DNA from: Ignavibacteria bacterium
Lineage (GTDB): Bacteria; Bacteroidota; Ignavibacteria; Tepidaquicellales; Tepidaquicellaceae
Direction of reading: 5' to 3'
DNA: 64,000 nt
NCBI GenBank assembly: GCA_019187405.1
Contig: JABAQZ010000010.1
Location: 22,778-86,777 of the forward strand
The notes under the pieces were generated by a model. The model was not told where the DNA came from and searched no databases. It saw only the letters and a program-made list of their open reading frames with translations. The position numbers and the translations under genes were made by a program. Position 1 is the stretch's first letter, and each line of letters opens with the position of its first letter. Of this stretch, positions 1 to 10,089 are shown one piece after another.

Positions 1-1053
1 AAAACAAATTATTTTTCCGGAAGCTCAAACGTATTTGACCTAATGATTTTAAAATTGTCTTATGCAGGTTCCATAATCTGGAAAGGAGTTTATAAAATAT
101 TGATACCGTCAAGTTATCCGAATACCGAACCCAGAAAAATAATTGCAATGCCTGATGGTGGATTTGTAGTCGTTGGTTTTACAAATGCATACGGAAGCAC
201 GCAAAGAGACATAGTCGTATTAAGAGTTTCAGCCTCCGGAACTATAATGTGGTACAATACTTATGGGAGCACAGGTTTATATGAGCAGGGTGAATCTATT
301 ACTCTCGACGGGGTAAATTTGGTGATTACAGGCTCAGAAAGAACCGTATCTCCCGCAGGACCATCAAATGTTTTAACAATGAAAATTCCTTCTGGTGGCG
401 GTCCGCCTTTATGGACCAAAAGATGGGAGTCGTCAAATCCATCAGAGGTAGGATATGACATCATTAAATCAAATATCGGAGCAACAGGCGGTGGGTATGC
501 AGTAACGGGTTTCACTAATCGGGGTACTGATCTAAATAATGTACTTTTATACAGAGTAAATGTGGATGGTATCGTTCCCGGAGCCGTGTGCAATGATCCA
601 ATTAATACTCCCTGGAGACCAAATTCTTTCGAGCAGGATTCGTTCCTTTTAGTAAAACAGTCTCTTAATGAGATTACTAATCCATATACTCAGGTTAATC
701 CTATTGTTGATCCGGATACTTTGTGTATTGCTCCAGCTGATAATCCCAAAAGAGAAGATACTGAATCAGACTTATATGATAATAAACTTCCGGAAAATAA
801 ACTTAATCAAAATTCTCCAAATCCATTCAATCCAACTACGGTTATAAATTATGAATTGTCTTCTCCCGGTTTTGTAACAGTGAAAATATTTGATATTTCG
901 GGTAAACTTGTATCGACTGTTGTAAATGATTTTAGGGAAACCGGCAGACACCAAGTAACATTTGACGGAAGCAGTTTGTCATCCGGGATTTACTACTGCA
1001 AGATTGAAACAAGAGATTTTGTGGATGTAAAGAAAATGATTTTGATAAAATGA
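1..1053 (+). CDS. Secreted repeat protein with T9SS sorting domain (5' partial)
   Basis: The reading frame is open from base 1, so the gene starts before the window; the first ATG at 43 is internal. What remains is an SBBP/delta-60-like beta-propeller region: blocks of the type GGFVVVGFTNAYG, DIVVLRVSASGTIMWY and GGYAVTGFTNRG that alternate a glycine-rich turn with a hydrophobic strand and a tryptophan. The last 80 residues are a clear T9SS type A sorting domain (NSPNPFNPTTVINYEL, VKIFDISGKLV, SSGIYYCKIE, final KKMILIK). The protein is therefore expected to cross the inner membrane by Sec and the outer membrane by T9SS and to end up on the surface or released. Enzymatic function is not apparent. 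The sorting domain is certain; the propeller assignment is moderately sure. Confidence 0.85.
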   Translation, partial: KTNYFSGSSNVFDLMILKLSYAGSIIWKGVYKILIPSSYPNTEPRKIIAMPDGGFVVVGFTNAYGSTQRDIVVLRVSASGTIMWYNTYGSTGLYEQGESITLDGVNLVITGSERTVSPAGPSNVLTMKIPSGGGPPLWTKRWESSNPSEVGYDIIKSNIGATGGGYAVTGFTNRGTDLNNVLLYRVNVDGIVPGAVCNDPINTPWRPNSFEQDSFLLVKQSLNEITNPYTQVNPIVDPDTLCIAPADNPKREDTESDLYDNKLPENKLNQNSPNPFNPTTVINYELSSPGFVTVKIFDISGKLVSTVVNDFRETGRHQVTFDGSSLSSGIYYCKIETRDFVDVKKMILIK

Positions 1054-1075
1054 TACCTACAGTTTTTTAATCAAT

Positions 1076-1110
1076 ACTCCCGGTGTTTCCGGAAAAGGAA
1101 GCCCGGGAGT
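1076..1110 (+). terminator. Hairpin terminator after the first gene
   Basis: An 8-bp perfect stem (ACTCCCGG at 1076-1083 paired with CCGGGAGT at 1103-1110) lies 23 bases after the stop codon and is followed by AAATATTTGTTTTT. The loop holds a second small TTCC/GGAA pairing. Position and T-rich tail fit an intrinsic terminator. Confidence 0.55.
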
Positions 1111-1218
1111 AAATATTTGTTTTTAAAAACTTTATTTTAATTTAATGATTACTAAAGTATTAAGATTATTTATAAAATATTTATATAAATAAAATCAATA
1201 AACTTAAAGGAGAGAGAA

Positions 1219-3993
1219 ATGAAAAAGTATATTACCAAATTGATTATCATTACTTTATTAATAATGATATACACAAAAAATTATGCCTCTGCGCAAATGT
1301 TTTGGAATAACGCATGCTCATTTGCGGGGACTCAAAGCAGTTATATCAGCCGCGGAAACTCTTCAGACCTAAATATTACAGGAAGTTTTACTCTGGAAGC
1401 ATGGGTAAATCCATCTACGATTAGCGGTAATAAAATTGTTCTTCAGAAAAGAGAATCAGCTAATCCGGTCGGATATACTTTATATATTTCCAACGGTAAA
1501 GTTTGTATTAGAACTAACTCAGTAACCCGACTTGTCGGAAATACAACTCTGCCGGTAAACAACTGGTCCCACATTGCAGGAAGATACAATGCTTCCACTG
1601 AATTGTTTACCATTTTTGTAAACGGAGTATTTGATGACACAGCAACTATTACCGGCGCTGCTCCTGCCTCAAATACCGATTCTCTTTTTATCGGAAAAGG
1701 TTTTAACGATCCTTTTGAAGGACAAATGGATGAAATCAGAATATGGAACATAGCCCTTAGCGCAGGAGATATCTCCCAACACTGGAGGTTATCACTTGGA
1801 ACAAGCAGCGGAATTTATGATAATCTTGTTATGTCGCTGACATTTCAGGACAATGACGCCAATGGAACGGCATTTACTTTAACCGATCAAACAGGTAATG
1901 GTAACAGCGGAGTAAACCGCGGTGTAACGGCTGTTGATTTATCAAACCGACCTTACCAAACAATAAACATTAACGATTGCATTGAGTTAGACGGAAATAA
2001 TGATTATCTCGCTGCTCCTGATGCAACTACCTTTTCTCCATCCGATATGCTTACACTCGAAGCATGGATTTATCCAGAATCTATTGACAAAGAAAATTTA
2101 ATTATTCATAAAGGAACTGATGACGGAAGTACAGCGGATTATGCCCTTAAGCTTTATCAAGGCCGCCTTCAAGCTATTGTGAATAATATTATTGTTCTGC
2201 AATCAGATGACGATATTCCTTTAAACAGATGGTCTCATATTGCTTTTACTTATGACGGGCCTAATGGAATTCTCACATTTTACATTAATGGAAAAACCGC
2301 CGATGCTGACATTAATGATAAAGGATTTATTGTTGACGGTACCGATTCATTGTATATCGGCGGAACACTGCTACAATCGGATTTTGATGGGTATATAGAT
2401 GAAGTCAGAATTACACAACGAGTAAAATCAGTAAATGAAATTAACCAATTTTTATTTAAATCTATAGATGAATCTAATGACTTGAGTGGTACAGAAGCGG
2501 TTTATAATTTCGACGGTTATACCGTCTCTAATGTCGGGACAGCCAACAGAATGTTTTTTAGGAATAATTCAGAATTTTCAAGTTCCGGATCTTTAAACGA
2601 TAAACCTGTTACTCCTCTTGACAGAGCAGATAATGATTCTTTTCATGATGGATACTATATGAAGACTTCAGACAGGAGGATTCCCGATGTAGGAACAAGC
2701 GGAATGATGTTAGACGACACCCTAAATGTATTGTTGAATGAAACCATAAATGACATAAATGTTTTTGTTGCTGTAAACCATGAATTCGAGCAACAATTGT
2801 CGATATCTTTGGTCTCTCCGGGAGGAATTACTGTATCTCTTCTCAGTTCAAATAATCTTGTTCTAAACGCCGATAATATAGTAACAATATTTGACGATAA
2901 TGCCGACAGTTCAATTGTAAATGGCAGGTATGTATCATTTGCGCCGAAGATAAGACCCGTTAGTGCATTAAACGCATCATACGTCGGGAGCAACTCATTT
3001 GGAAAATGGCGGCTTGTAATAAATGATATGGTTGCAATTGATACAGGCAGACTTTATGGCTGGGGTATTCAGTTTAATAATAGTAATTCAAAGTCCACTC
3101 TTCTAAGTTCTCGTGCTTTAATACAAGGCTTTTATGATTCATCAACCGATCTTATGACCCGCGATACTATGAGATTTTATATGAGATATACTTATTCCCC
3201 TTATGAAATTCAGGATTCTGCAAAAGCACATTTACTTCCAAACGGATCGGCTGTACTCACATTTAACAATATTGTGAATGGTATTTTTTATTATATCCAT
3301 CTTAAACATAGAAATTCTATAGAAACATGGAGCTCAACAGGAATTTCGTTCGATCCACTGACTTCGCAGGCTGTCTATGATTTTACATCTTCAATCACTC
3401 AGGCATACGGTGAAAATATGATACTTGCAGATAATTCACCCGTTTTATATGCAATTTATGGAGGTGACGTAGATCAAAATGGAAGCGTTGAAGCTTTTGA
3501 CTTAAGTTCCATTGATAACGATGCAGCAAACTTTGTCACCGGATATGTAATCAATGATGTAACGGGAGATGATATTGTTGACGCTGTCGATGCTGCACTT
3601 ACCGATAACAACGCATCAAATTTTGTTTCTGCATCTCTTCCTCCTGTTCTCGATGAAAACGGAAATGTCATACCTTCAAGGAATATCTTAAATAAAAAGT
3701 CTGATAATTCTGAGAAAACTGCCTTAATAAATGAATATGCTTTGGAACATAATTTCCCTAATCCATTCAACCCGGTTACCCGCATTATCTATAAATTACC
3801 GGAAGATAATTTTGTTTCAATCAAAGTATTCGATGTTAATGGCAAGGAAGTGATGACTTTGGTAAATGAAAAACAAACTAAAGGAATACATTCTGTCAAT
3901 TTTGACGGGAGTAATCTTGCATCAGGGGTTTATTATTACAAAATGACTTCCGGTAACTTTAATGATGCAAAAACAATGACTTTAATAAAATAG
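1219..3993 (+). CDS. Surface protein: two LamG domains, P-domain, dockerin-like cassette and T9SS sorting domain
   Basis: A Sec signal peptide (residues 1-26, ending ASAQ) is followed by two LamG/concanavalin-like jellyrolls (about 30-210 and 255-410; motifs FTLEAWVNPS, NNWSHIAGRYN, FEGQMDEIRIWN and LTLEAWIYPES, NRWSHIAFTYDG, FDGYIDEVRI). Next is a proprotein-convertase-type P-domain (about 490-620; LSISLVSPGG, FGKWRLVINDM, GRLYGWGIQF), here without any protease. Residues 630-807 form the cassette ending in two dockerin-like loops (DVDQNGSVEAFD, DVTGDDIVDAVD). The last 80 residues are a T9SS sorting domain (NFPNPFNPVTRIIY to KTMTLIK). AAAGGAGAGAGAAATG gives a strong ribosome site and fixes the start. 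The product is probably a surface adhesin or carbohydrate binder. It is the only protein here that carries both C-terminal modules; its paralogue at 51156-53594 lacks the sorting domain. Confidence 0.9.
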   Translation: MKKYITKLIIITLLIMIYTKNYASAQMFWNNACSFAGTQSSYISRGNSSDLNITGSFTLEAWVNPSTISGNKIVLQKRESANPVGYTLYISNGKVCIRTNSVTRLVGNTTLPVNNWSHIAGRYNASTELFTIFVNGVFDDTATITGAAPASNTDSLFIGKGFNDPFEGQMDEIRIWNIALSAGDISQHWRLSLGTSSGIYDNLVMSLTFQDNDANGTAFTLTDQTGNGNSGVNRGVTAVDLSNRPYQTININDCIELDGNNDYLAAPDATTFSPSDMLTLEAWIYPESIDKENLIIHKGTDDGSTADYALKLYQGRLQAIVNNIIVLQSDDDIPLNRWSHIAFTYDGPNGILTFYINGKTADADINDKGFIVDGTDSLYIGGTLLQSDFDGYIDEVRITQRVKSVNEINQFLFKSIDESNDLSGTEAVYNFDGYTVSNVGTANRMFFRNNSEFSSSGSLNDKPVTPLDRADNDSFHDGYYMKTSDRRIPDVGTSGMMLDDTLNVLLNETINDINVFVAVNHEFEQQLSISLVSPGGITVSLLSSNNLVLNADNIVTIFDDNADSSIVNGRYVSFAPKIRPVSALNASYVGSNSFGKWRLVINDMVAIDTGRLYGWGIQFNNSNSKSTLLSSRALIQGFYDSSTDLMTRDTMRFYMRYTYSPYEIQDSAKAHLLPNGSAVLTFNNIVNGIFYYIHLKHRNSIETWSSTGISFDPLTSQAVYDFTSSITQAYGENMILADNSPVLYAIYGGDVDQNGSVEAFDLSSIDNDAANFVTGYVINDVTGDDIVDAVDAALTDNNASNFVSASLPPVLDENGNVIPSRNILNKKSDNSEKTALINEYALEHNFPNPFNPVTRIIYKLPEDNFVSIKVFDVNGKEVMTLVNEKQTKGIHSVNFDGSNLASGVYYYKMTSGNFNDAKTMTLIK

Positions 3994-4095
3994 CCATTTG
4001 CTCAGTAAGATATATTTAAAGTATAAATAGTATTTTTATCAAATCAGAAAAGTAAATTACTTAACTATAAAAAACATTCGATTAAAGATTCGTTT

Positions 4096-4143
4096 AATAG
4101 AGAGCTCGCATAAAAAAGTATCAAAAAAACCGAGCTCTCTATT
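4096..4143. terminator. Long hairpin between convergent genes
   Basis: A perfect 13-bp inverted repeat (AATAGAGAGCTCG at 4096-4108, CGAGCTCTCTATT at 4131-4143) with a 22-base A-rich loop lies between two convergent genes. There is no strong T tract on either side, so it may be a weak bidirectional terminator or a transcript-stabilising hairpin. Confidence 0.5.
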
Positions 4144-4248
4144 CATATTAAAAAAAATTATCTTATCGGCGAAGCAATTGTTAATTATACTTAATTAAAT
4201 ACTTGTAAGATAATTTTTTCACATAATTAAATTACGGAACCGGAAATA

Positions 4249-5718
4249 TTAACATGGATTGAGTTCATTTAATTTATCAATGATCCATTTTTTTCCCGCA
4301 AACGATTTTTCACTTATAAAAATGTTAAGCTTATCCAAATATTTCTTATCCTTTTCACATTTATACTTAACAAGCAGGTCAAGTGATTTAATAAAATTGG
4401 AAAATGCGGCTTTGTAATTTTCTGATACCATTTTATTCTTTGATAGAAAATGGGCGAATGAATCAGCGATGTAATAAAGAGTTTCGTAATCCGATAATTC
4501 AAATAAGGATTTAAGCATAATTATCTTCAGATGATACTTAAAATTTGTAAACTCAACGTTTGTAAGACTGACATACTCCAGGGTTTTGGAGAATTGTTTC
4601 CGGTTAAAGCTTATAAGCGCTTTTGAATAATTTAATGCATCATTTTTATGAAGAGGATTCAATTTCCCGGAATACTCGAACGTAAATTTTTCAACTTCCT
4701 CATATTCTCCGGATTCTATTCCTGTTTTTACTATTGCTGTAAAAGTAGTCATTGAAAAAAATCCGGGATAACTATCGAATAATTTCTTTTCGAGAATGAT
4801 TTTATATACTTTAAAACACTCCGCATGAAAATTATACCTGCCTCTGTCAATCTTTTGAATACAGCAGTTTGTCAGGCAAACATACAATCCATACTGCTCC
4901 AGCGGCGGAAAGAGAAAATCATATTTGGTTAGATTATTTTTAAATTCAAAATAATAACTGTCATTATCCGGATTTTTTAAAGAGTAAAACATGCTGAAAT
5001 AAACTGATAAAATCTGATAATCTCTTTCTGATTTCTCTTTGACTTTATTTAAAACATCATTGGCGTTTATTTCATTAATAATTATTTCTGCAATGGTAAT
5101 CTCACTCTTTATATTATACTGTTTTTGAAATTCAAGAAAATTAATCATCTTGAATATTCTGATGAGGTAAAAATATGTTAGATAATCCGAAGCTTTCAAT
5201 ATATGATCTGATTTATAAAACTTTAGATTATCAAAAAACTGACTGCTCGAAGACTTCAATTCTTCCAATACAAACTTGTTTAAATAATCCTCTTCATCAT
5301 GAAAGCTTGATTTAATATACAAATCTTCGGCAGATTTTAAATTCTTATCAAATAAAGCAGGCAATTTTCTTTCGGCAAGCTCAACCAATAATTTTTCGGA
5401 AAATTGAAATTTACGTTTTTCAAAATTTAAGTATGCAAGAAATTTTTCAGACAATATCAGCAAATCCGAAAAAAGATTTCTTAATGATGCATCGTTATAT
5501 TCAGGATTTTCTTTATTATCGGAATAGATCAATTTAAAAATATATTCCTTGGTAAGTTTTTTACTGTTATAGTCAGGATGAAATTGAGATAAAATATTAA
5601 ATAGAATGACGGCTTTTTTGTTTTTATTGTGAAAGGGAGAATTTAAAAATTCAGAGAATCTGTTTATTTCACGATAGGAAAAACTTTTCAGAATATCTAT
5701 TAATTTTGATTTTAACAT
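4249..5718 (-). CDS. Helical cytoplasmic protein of an expanded, uncharacterised Bacteroidota family (paralogue 1)
   Basis: 489 residues, no signal peptide, rich in Leu, Lys, Phe and Tyr and predicted almost wholly helical. The N-terminus (LIDILKSFSYREINRFSEFL, then SPFHNKNKK and LFNILSQFHPDY) matches the start of the proteins at 36310-37824 and 38399-40066: LIxxLxxxSxxExxxFxxFLxSP, then LFxxLxxFxPD. The C-terminal third (FNRKQFSKTLEYVS, LKIIMLKSLFELSDYETLY, HFLSKN) resembles degenerate TPR helices and is also shared with those paralogues. No catalytic motif is visible and I do not know a function. It is divergent from the propeller gene that starts at 6016. The start ATG opens directly with the conserved family motif, so it is well placed. 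Confidence 0.85.
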   Translation of the reverse strand: MLKSKLIDILKSFSYREINRFSEFLNSPFHNKNKKAVILFNILSQFHPDYNSKKLTKEYIFKLIYSDNKENPEYNDASLRNLFSDLLILSEKFLAYLNFEKRKFQFSEKLLVELAERKLPALFDKNLKSAEDLYIKSSFHDEEDYLNKFVLEELKSSSSQFFDNLKFYKSDHILKASDYLTYFYLIRIFKMINFLEFQKQYNIKSEITIAEIIINEINANDVLNKVKEKSERDYQILSVYFSMFYSLKNPDNDSYYFEFKNNLTKYDFLFPPLEQYGLYVCLTNCCIQKIDRGRYNFHAECFKVYKIILEKKLFDSYPGFFSMTTFTAIVKTGIESGEYEEVEKFTFEYSGKLNPLHKNDALNYSKALISFNRKQFSKTLEYVSLTNVEFTNFKYHLKIIMLKSLFELSDYETLYYIADSFAHFLSKNKMVSENYKAAFSNFIKSLDLLVKYKCEKDKKYLDKLNIFISEKSFAGKKWIIDKLNELNPC

Positions 5719-6015
5719 GAAAAATTTTCGCTTGCTTTTTCTACAATGAAAAAGATTTAGTTAAACGAAAATACCTCTTTTGTGTAATAATTGCAATTTT
5801 CTTACAAATTAATCACTGACTGTCAGGCATTTCCATTTTACAAACAAGAAATTGTTTCTTTGAAAGAAAATTTCAAACTGCTTAAGTTTGAAGCAAGTTT
5901 AATTAAAGGACAGCGTAACTCGATGTACAGATATGGGATCCGGACCCGGTTTGAAACATTAGATATGCAGTTTGCAGCTGCAAGTTACGCGTCCAAAATT
6001 TTAAAGAAAAAAGCC

Positions 6016-8436
6016 ATGAAAAAATTTAATTTAATTATCATCGTAATTTGTTTCTTTGGACATTTTTTCCCGTCGTCAGAAATACTATCTCAGCCTGGGT
6101 GGATAATAAGAAGTACTGCGCTTAACATTAACTCGGTTTATTTTATAAATCCGTCAAAAGGATGGATAGTTGGAGATTCGGGACTTGCTTTTGCAACTTA
6201 TGACGGAGGAATAAACTGGTCCGGACTCGATAGTAAAACAACAAATAAACTAATCTCCGTATTCTTCATTGACGAATACACGGGGTGGGCTGCCGGTCAT
6301 GCCGGCACAATTATAAGAACAACCGATGGAGGAAACAATTGGAGCATTTCTTCATCAGGAGTTGCTTGGAACATAACATCAATACAATTTACAGATTATG
6401 ATACCGGTTATGCAACAGGCGCGGCAAACCTTAAATCTACCGACGGCGGGTTAAGCTGGACGGAAATAAGTTTGTCCTTATCTTCAAACTTTGCATTCTA
6501 TGTTTCAGGACTTAATGGATTTTTTGTAAACTCTTCAAATATTTTTAAAACGACTACCGGAGGTTTTAGTTGGTTTACAACCATATTCAGCGGATCTTAT
6601 AATTCCGTATTTTTTACAAATACAACAACCGGATGGGTATCCGGAAGCGGAATAAGATATACGACCAATGCGGGAGTAAACTGGACAGTACAGACTACCG
6701 GAGCAGGATTCAGCACGCTTTACGGAATTAATTTCTCCGATGCATCGACAGGCTGGAGTGTCGGAAGTATCGGCGTTTCAGGTGGGAATTCAGAGATAAG
6801 AAGAACCATAAATTCCGGAACGAATTGGACCGGTCAGTCAAGCGGAACAACAAATATACTTCGTTCCGTTTCAGCTGTTACTTCTTCCAATGGTGTTACA
6901 GTCGGTGATGCAGGCACTATTCTTTTAACATCTAACGGCGGAAGTAATTGGAGCAACATGCTGCATGCTTATACTTTTCCTTCCAGTCCAGTATATACTT
7001 TGTCTTCTGTATTTTTTGCTGATGATAACACCGGCTGGAGCGGTGGACAATTGGGAATTATAAATAAGACTACCAACGCAGGCAGTACATGGAATTCTTT
7101 TTCTTCGGCATCTTTCAATCACATAAATTCGATTCATTTTCTCGATAAAGATACTGGTTGGATAGCTGGAGCTGGAGGCATGATTCAGATTTCAGGCAAC
7201 GGTGGAGTAAACTGGAGTTCGCAATCACTCTCAACATCTGAATCCGTAAATGACATTCACATTGGAAAATATACATTAACAGGATACTTTGGACTTCACA
7301 GAATTGGCTGGTGTGTAACCAATAATGGAGGAATATATAAAACCACAAACGGAGGAGGTAATTGGATTGGACAAACATCACCAACGACAGCACATATATA
7401 TTCAGTCGTTGGATTTTCTGAAAATGACGCTATCGCCTGCAGTGACAGCGGTAAAATCTTGAAAACAACTGATGGAGGAACAGTCTGGAGCGTTTATGTT
7501 TCAGGCGCTGTCGGCGGGGCTTTACGAGCGCTTTCTTTTGCAGATAGTAATAACGGCATTTGTGTCGGAGACAGCGCAACCGTCTTATATACCACCAATC
7601 AGGGAAGCTCTTGGACTCTTGATATAACAGGTCCGCGATCCATTACATCAAAAAATCTTTACGGTGTATCTTCAAGAATGAAAGTGATGGCTGAATATAC
7701 TGCCGTTGGAGAAGAGGGCATAATTCTAAAAACGGAAGATGAAGGAAGCAGCTGGACAAAACTTTCAAGCGGTATTAAAACAAGATTATTTGGAATCACT
7801 TCTCCTTCGGATGATGCAGCTTTTGTTTCTGGCTCAAGAGGAACAATACTGAAAACCGTTGACGGCGGAGCATTGCCTGTGGAGCTGCTGTCATTTACTT
7901 TCCGGCAAGATGAGAATGATGTAACTCTTTCTTGGATAACATCATCTGAAATTAACAATAAAGGATTTTTTGTAGAAAGGAATAAAAACAACGAAAAGTG
8001 GGACAGAGTAGGGTTTGTTCAAGGCATTGGAAATACAAATAATCAATCGATATATGATTATTCGGATTTCAATCTTGAAAATGGATTATATAAATACAGA
8101 TTAAAGCAAATAGATTACAACGGAAATTTTGAATATTATAATCTCAATTCTGAAATAATTATCGGTCAACCGGAAGAATATATTTTATATCAGAATTACC
8201 CAAATCCGTTTAATCCTGTAACTACAATAAGATATGATATTCCCAAAAGAAGCCGTGTTGTTATTAAAGTTTATGATATACTTGGAAAAGAAGTCATGAC
8301 TTTATTAAACGAATTTAAAGAAGCCGGAAGTTATAAATTGACTGTTAACGGCGATAAGCTGTCAAGCGGAATTTATTTTTATTCTCTTCAGAGCGCGGAT
8401 ATCAAGATAGTAAAAAAATTCTGTTTAATTAAATAA
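6016..8436 (+). CDS. Ycf48/Asp-box-like beta-propeller protein with T9SS sorting domain
   Basis: The frame is open from 5791, but the ATG at 6016 starts a good signal peptide (basic KK, then about 20 hydrophobic residues, then SQPGW), so I place the start there (806 residues). The body repeats the unit VxFxxxxxGWxxGxxGxIxxTxDGGxxW about a dozen times (TTDGGNNWS, STDGGLSWT, TTNGGGNWI, TTDGGTVWS), which is the Ycf48-like/Asp-box propeller pattern. Around residues 615-710 lies a fibronectin-like module (LPVELLSFTF, LSWITSSEINNKGFFVER, YRLKQIDYNGNFEYY) that often precedes T9SS tails in this lineage and recurs at 57568-58875. The final 80 residues are the sorting domain (NYPNPFNPVTTIRY to KKFCLIK). 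It is expected to be exported to the surface. The Ycf48 resemblance is structural and implies no photosynthetic role. Confidence 0.88.
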   Translation: MKKFNLIIIVICFFGHFFPSSEILSQPGWIIRSTALNINSVYFINPSKGWIVGDSGLAFATYDGGINWSGLDSKTTNKLISVFFIDEYTGWAAGHAGTIIRTTDGGNNWSISSSGVAWNITSIQFTDYDTGYATGAANLKSTDGGLSWTEISLSLSSNFAFYVSGLNGFFVNSSNIFKTTTGGFSWFTTIFSGSYNSVFFTNTTTGWVSGSGIRYTTNAGVNWTVQTTGAGFSTLYGINFSDASTGWSVGSIGVSGGNSEIRRTINSGTNWTGQSSGTTNILRSVSAVTSSNGVTVGDAGTILLTSNGGSNWSNMLHAYTFPSSPVYTLSSVFFADDNTGWSGGQLGIINKTTNAGSTWNSFSSASFNHINSIHFLDKDTGWIAGAGGMIQISGNGGVNWSSQSLSTSESVNDIHIGKYTLTGYFGLHRIGWCVTNNGGIYKTTNGGGNWIGQTSPTTAHIYSVVGFSENDAIACSDSGKILKTTDGGTVWSVYVSGAVGGALRALSFADSNNGICVGDSATVLYTTNQGSSWTLDITGPRSITSKNLYGVSSRMKVMAEYTAVGEEGIILKTEDEGSSWTKLSSGIKTRLFGITSPSDDAAFVSGSRGTILKTVDGGALPVELLSFTFRQDENDVTLSWITSSEINNKGFFVERNKNNEKWDRVGFVQGIGNTNNQSIYDYSDFNLENGLYKYRLKQIDYNGNFEYYNLNSEIIIGQPEEYILYQNYPNPFNPVTTIRYDIPKRSRVVIKVYDILGKEVMTLLNEFKEAGSYKLTVNGDKLSSGIYFYSLQSADIKIVKKFCLIK

Positions 8437-9041
8437 TCAGGAATTATAATCCATGAACAATCAGCTTACTGAATTCAATGATAAATTGAAATTTATTTTA
8501 TCCTAATCACGAATGCTTGGATTAAAACCTAACAATATCAAGATTTAATTTTTCCCGTTGCGAGTCTTCAGATTGGCAGCGGGAAAGTATTTTAATATTT
8601 AATTTGTTCAAAATATTTTAATTGTTGCAAATAATAAATATTAATTTCTAAAGCTATGTAATTCTGATAGTCTCCTTAGAATAGGTTAAATATAAATCGC
8701 GTGATTTCAGATATTAAGAGTCGGATTTAAATAACGATAAATATTAAATTAGAAATTAATAATTCCTTACTTTTTGTGCAGACATAAATAATACTTTATT
8801 GAATTATATAAATGAACTTTCTATCTTATTATCAAGTAAGCGTGATTTAAGATACATTACTATTTGAAAATATTCTGTTTATTATCGAACAATTGATTTC
8901 ATTATTAAAAGTAAAATATCAATTTATTAAAAATAAATGACCTGTAATATGTCGTTTAAAATTCAAATTAATAATTATTTGTAAATATCCAGTTACTAAT
9001 TTTTTAAAACATTTTAACATTAAATCTAATAGATTTTAATC
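8437..9041. other. AT-rich intergenic stretch
   Basis: About 600 bases between two co-directional genes. Apart from the hairpin at 8551-8586 I see no gene, tRNA or repeat. The last 150 bases are very AT-rich and presumably hold the promoter of the next gene, but no promoter boxes can be assigned with confidence. Confidence 0.5.
8551..8586 (+). terminator. Hairpin terminator downstream of the Ycf48-like gene
   Basis: TTTCCCGTTGC (8551-8561) pairs with GCAGCGGGAAA (8576-8586), 11 bp with one G-U pair and a 14-base loop, followed by GTATTTTAATATTT. It lies 115 bases after the stop codon. Confidence 0.55.
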
Positions 9042-9905
9042 ATGTCAAAAGATCCAATGAAAGATCTTCATAGACTTTTAGAAAAACAGAATTTCAATAA
9101 TGAAGAAGAGATTAATGAATTTTTGAATTCTATGAAAATGAAATCATTCCCTGAACTGGGAGATGATGAATTAAGCAATGAGGAAAAAGCCCAGGATCTT
9201 GCCGATGAAGCTTATTACCTTCCTCCCAAGGAAGCTTTTAAAAACATAAGCAGAGCTTTTGAGTTGGACCCGGAATGTATCAGCGCTTACGAATATCTTG
9301 GAACTGCTGCAAATGATCCTGAAGAAGCATTAAAACATTTTGAAAAAGGAATCAGCATTGGCAGGAATAAATTCGGTGGAAATTTTTTAAAGGAGCATAA
9401 AGGGAGATTCTGGGGAATTTATGAAACACGTCCTTTCATGAAGATTTTAGAAAAATACGCAGAATGCTTATACATTTTGAGAAGAAAAAAAGAATGCATT
9501 TCGATCTTTGAGGAAATGATAGAACTTAATCCAAACGATAATCAGGGGGTAAGGGATTATCTAATGCTTTATCTTATTGAGGTAGATGATTTTGACAAGT
9601 TTGATCATTACTTCAAAATCTATGCTGAAGATGTAACTGCATTTTATAATTTCAATAAAGCTCTTTGTGCATTTAAGAGAGAAGGAGAAAGTAATAATTC
9701 TAATGAGTGTTTGAAATCTGCAATCAAGAATAATAAATTTGTTCTTCCATTACTTATCTCATCCAAACAGCAAACAGAAATTTTATATTCATACACAATT
9801 GGCAGCAAAGAAGAAGCAAAATTCTATGCATACTATGCTCAATTAATATGGCAAAGAACTCCCGGTGCAATAAAATGGCTGATGAAATTCAGACATTTTG
9901 CTTGA
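9042..9905 (+). CDS. TPR protein of the ST7-like type
   Basis: 287 residues, cytoplasmic, no signal peptide. Tetratricopeptide-like helices are visible: AFKNISRAFELDPECISAYE, ALKHFEKGISIGR and ISIFEEMIELNPNDNQGVRD. The block GRFWGIYETRPFMKILEKYAECL followed by LNPNDNQGVRDYLM is characteristic of bacterial ST7-like TPR proteins, whose biochemical function is not settled and which probably act as scaffolds. The C-terminal TPGAIKWLM is also typical of that group. The length fits the family. It stands alone, with about 600 bases before it and a convergent giant gene after it, so context adds nothing. It is one of the few proteins here with no link to the cell surface. Confidence 0.8.
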   Translation: MSKDPMKDLHRLLEKQNFNNEEEINEFLNSMKMKSFPELGDDELSNEEKAQDLADEAYYLPPKEAFKNISRAFELDPECISAYEYLGTAANDPEEALKHFEKGISIGRNKFGGNFLKEHKGRFWGIYETRPFMKILEKYAECLYILRRKKECISIFEEMIELNPNDNQGVRDYLMLYLIEVDDFDKFDHYFKIYAEDVTAFYNFNKALCAFKREGESNNSNECLKSAIKNNKFVLPLLISSKQQTEILYSYTIGSKEEAKFYAYYAQLIWQRTPGAIKWLMKFRHFA

Positions 9906-10089
9906 GAATATATTGTTAACTGACTTTTGCATTTAACAAATCAGCTCATACAGCAAATATTGACTTTCTAATTGTAGATATTAAAAAACATGGAGCGAAG
10001 CAACTCCGATTATCGTTTGTTTAGTTTTAAGAGTTAACAATAACTGATAATAAAGATTTAATTCTACATGTTGTATTTTTCTTGTATTA

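Noticed and set aside
5791..6015. N-terminal extension of the Ycf48-like gene
   Set aside because: The extension is polar and would place the signal peptide in the middle of the protein; ATG 6016 gives a proper exported start.
9980..10010. Possible terminator GGAG-n8-CTCC with a T tract on the minus strand
   Set aside because: The stem is only four base pairs, too weak to call.
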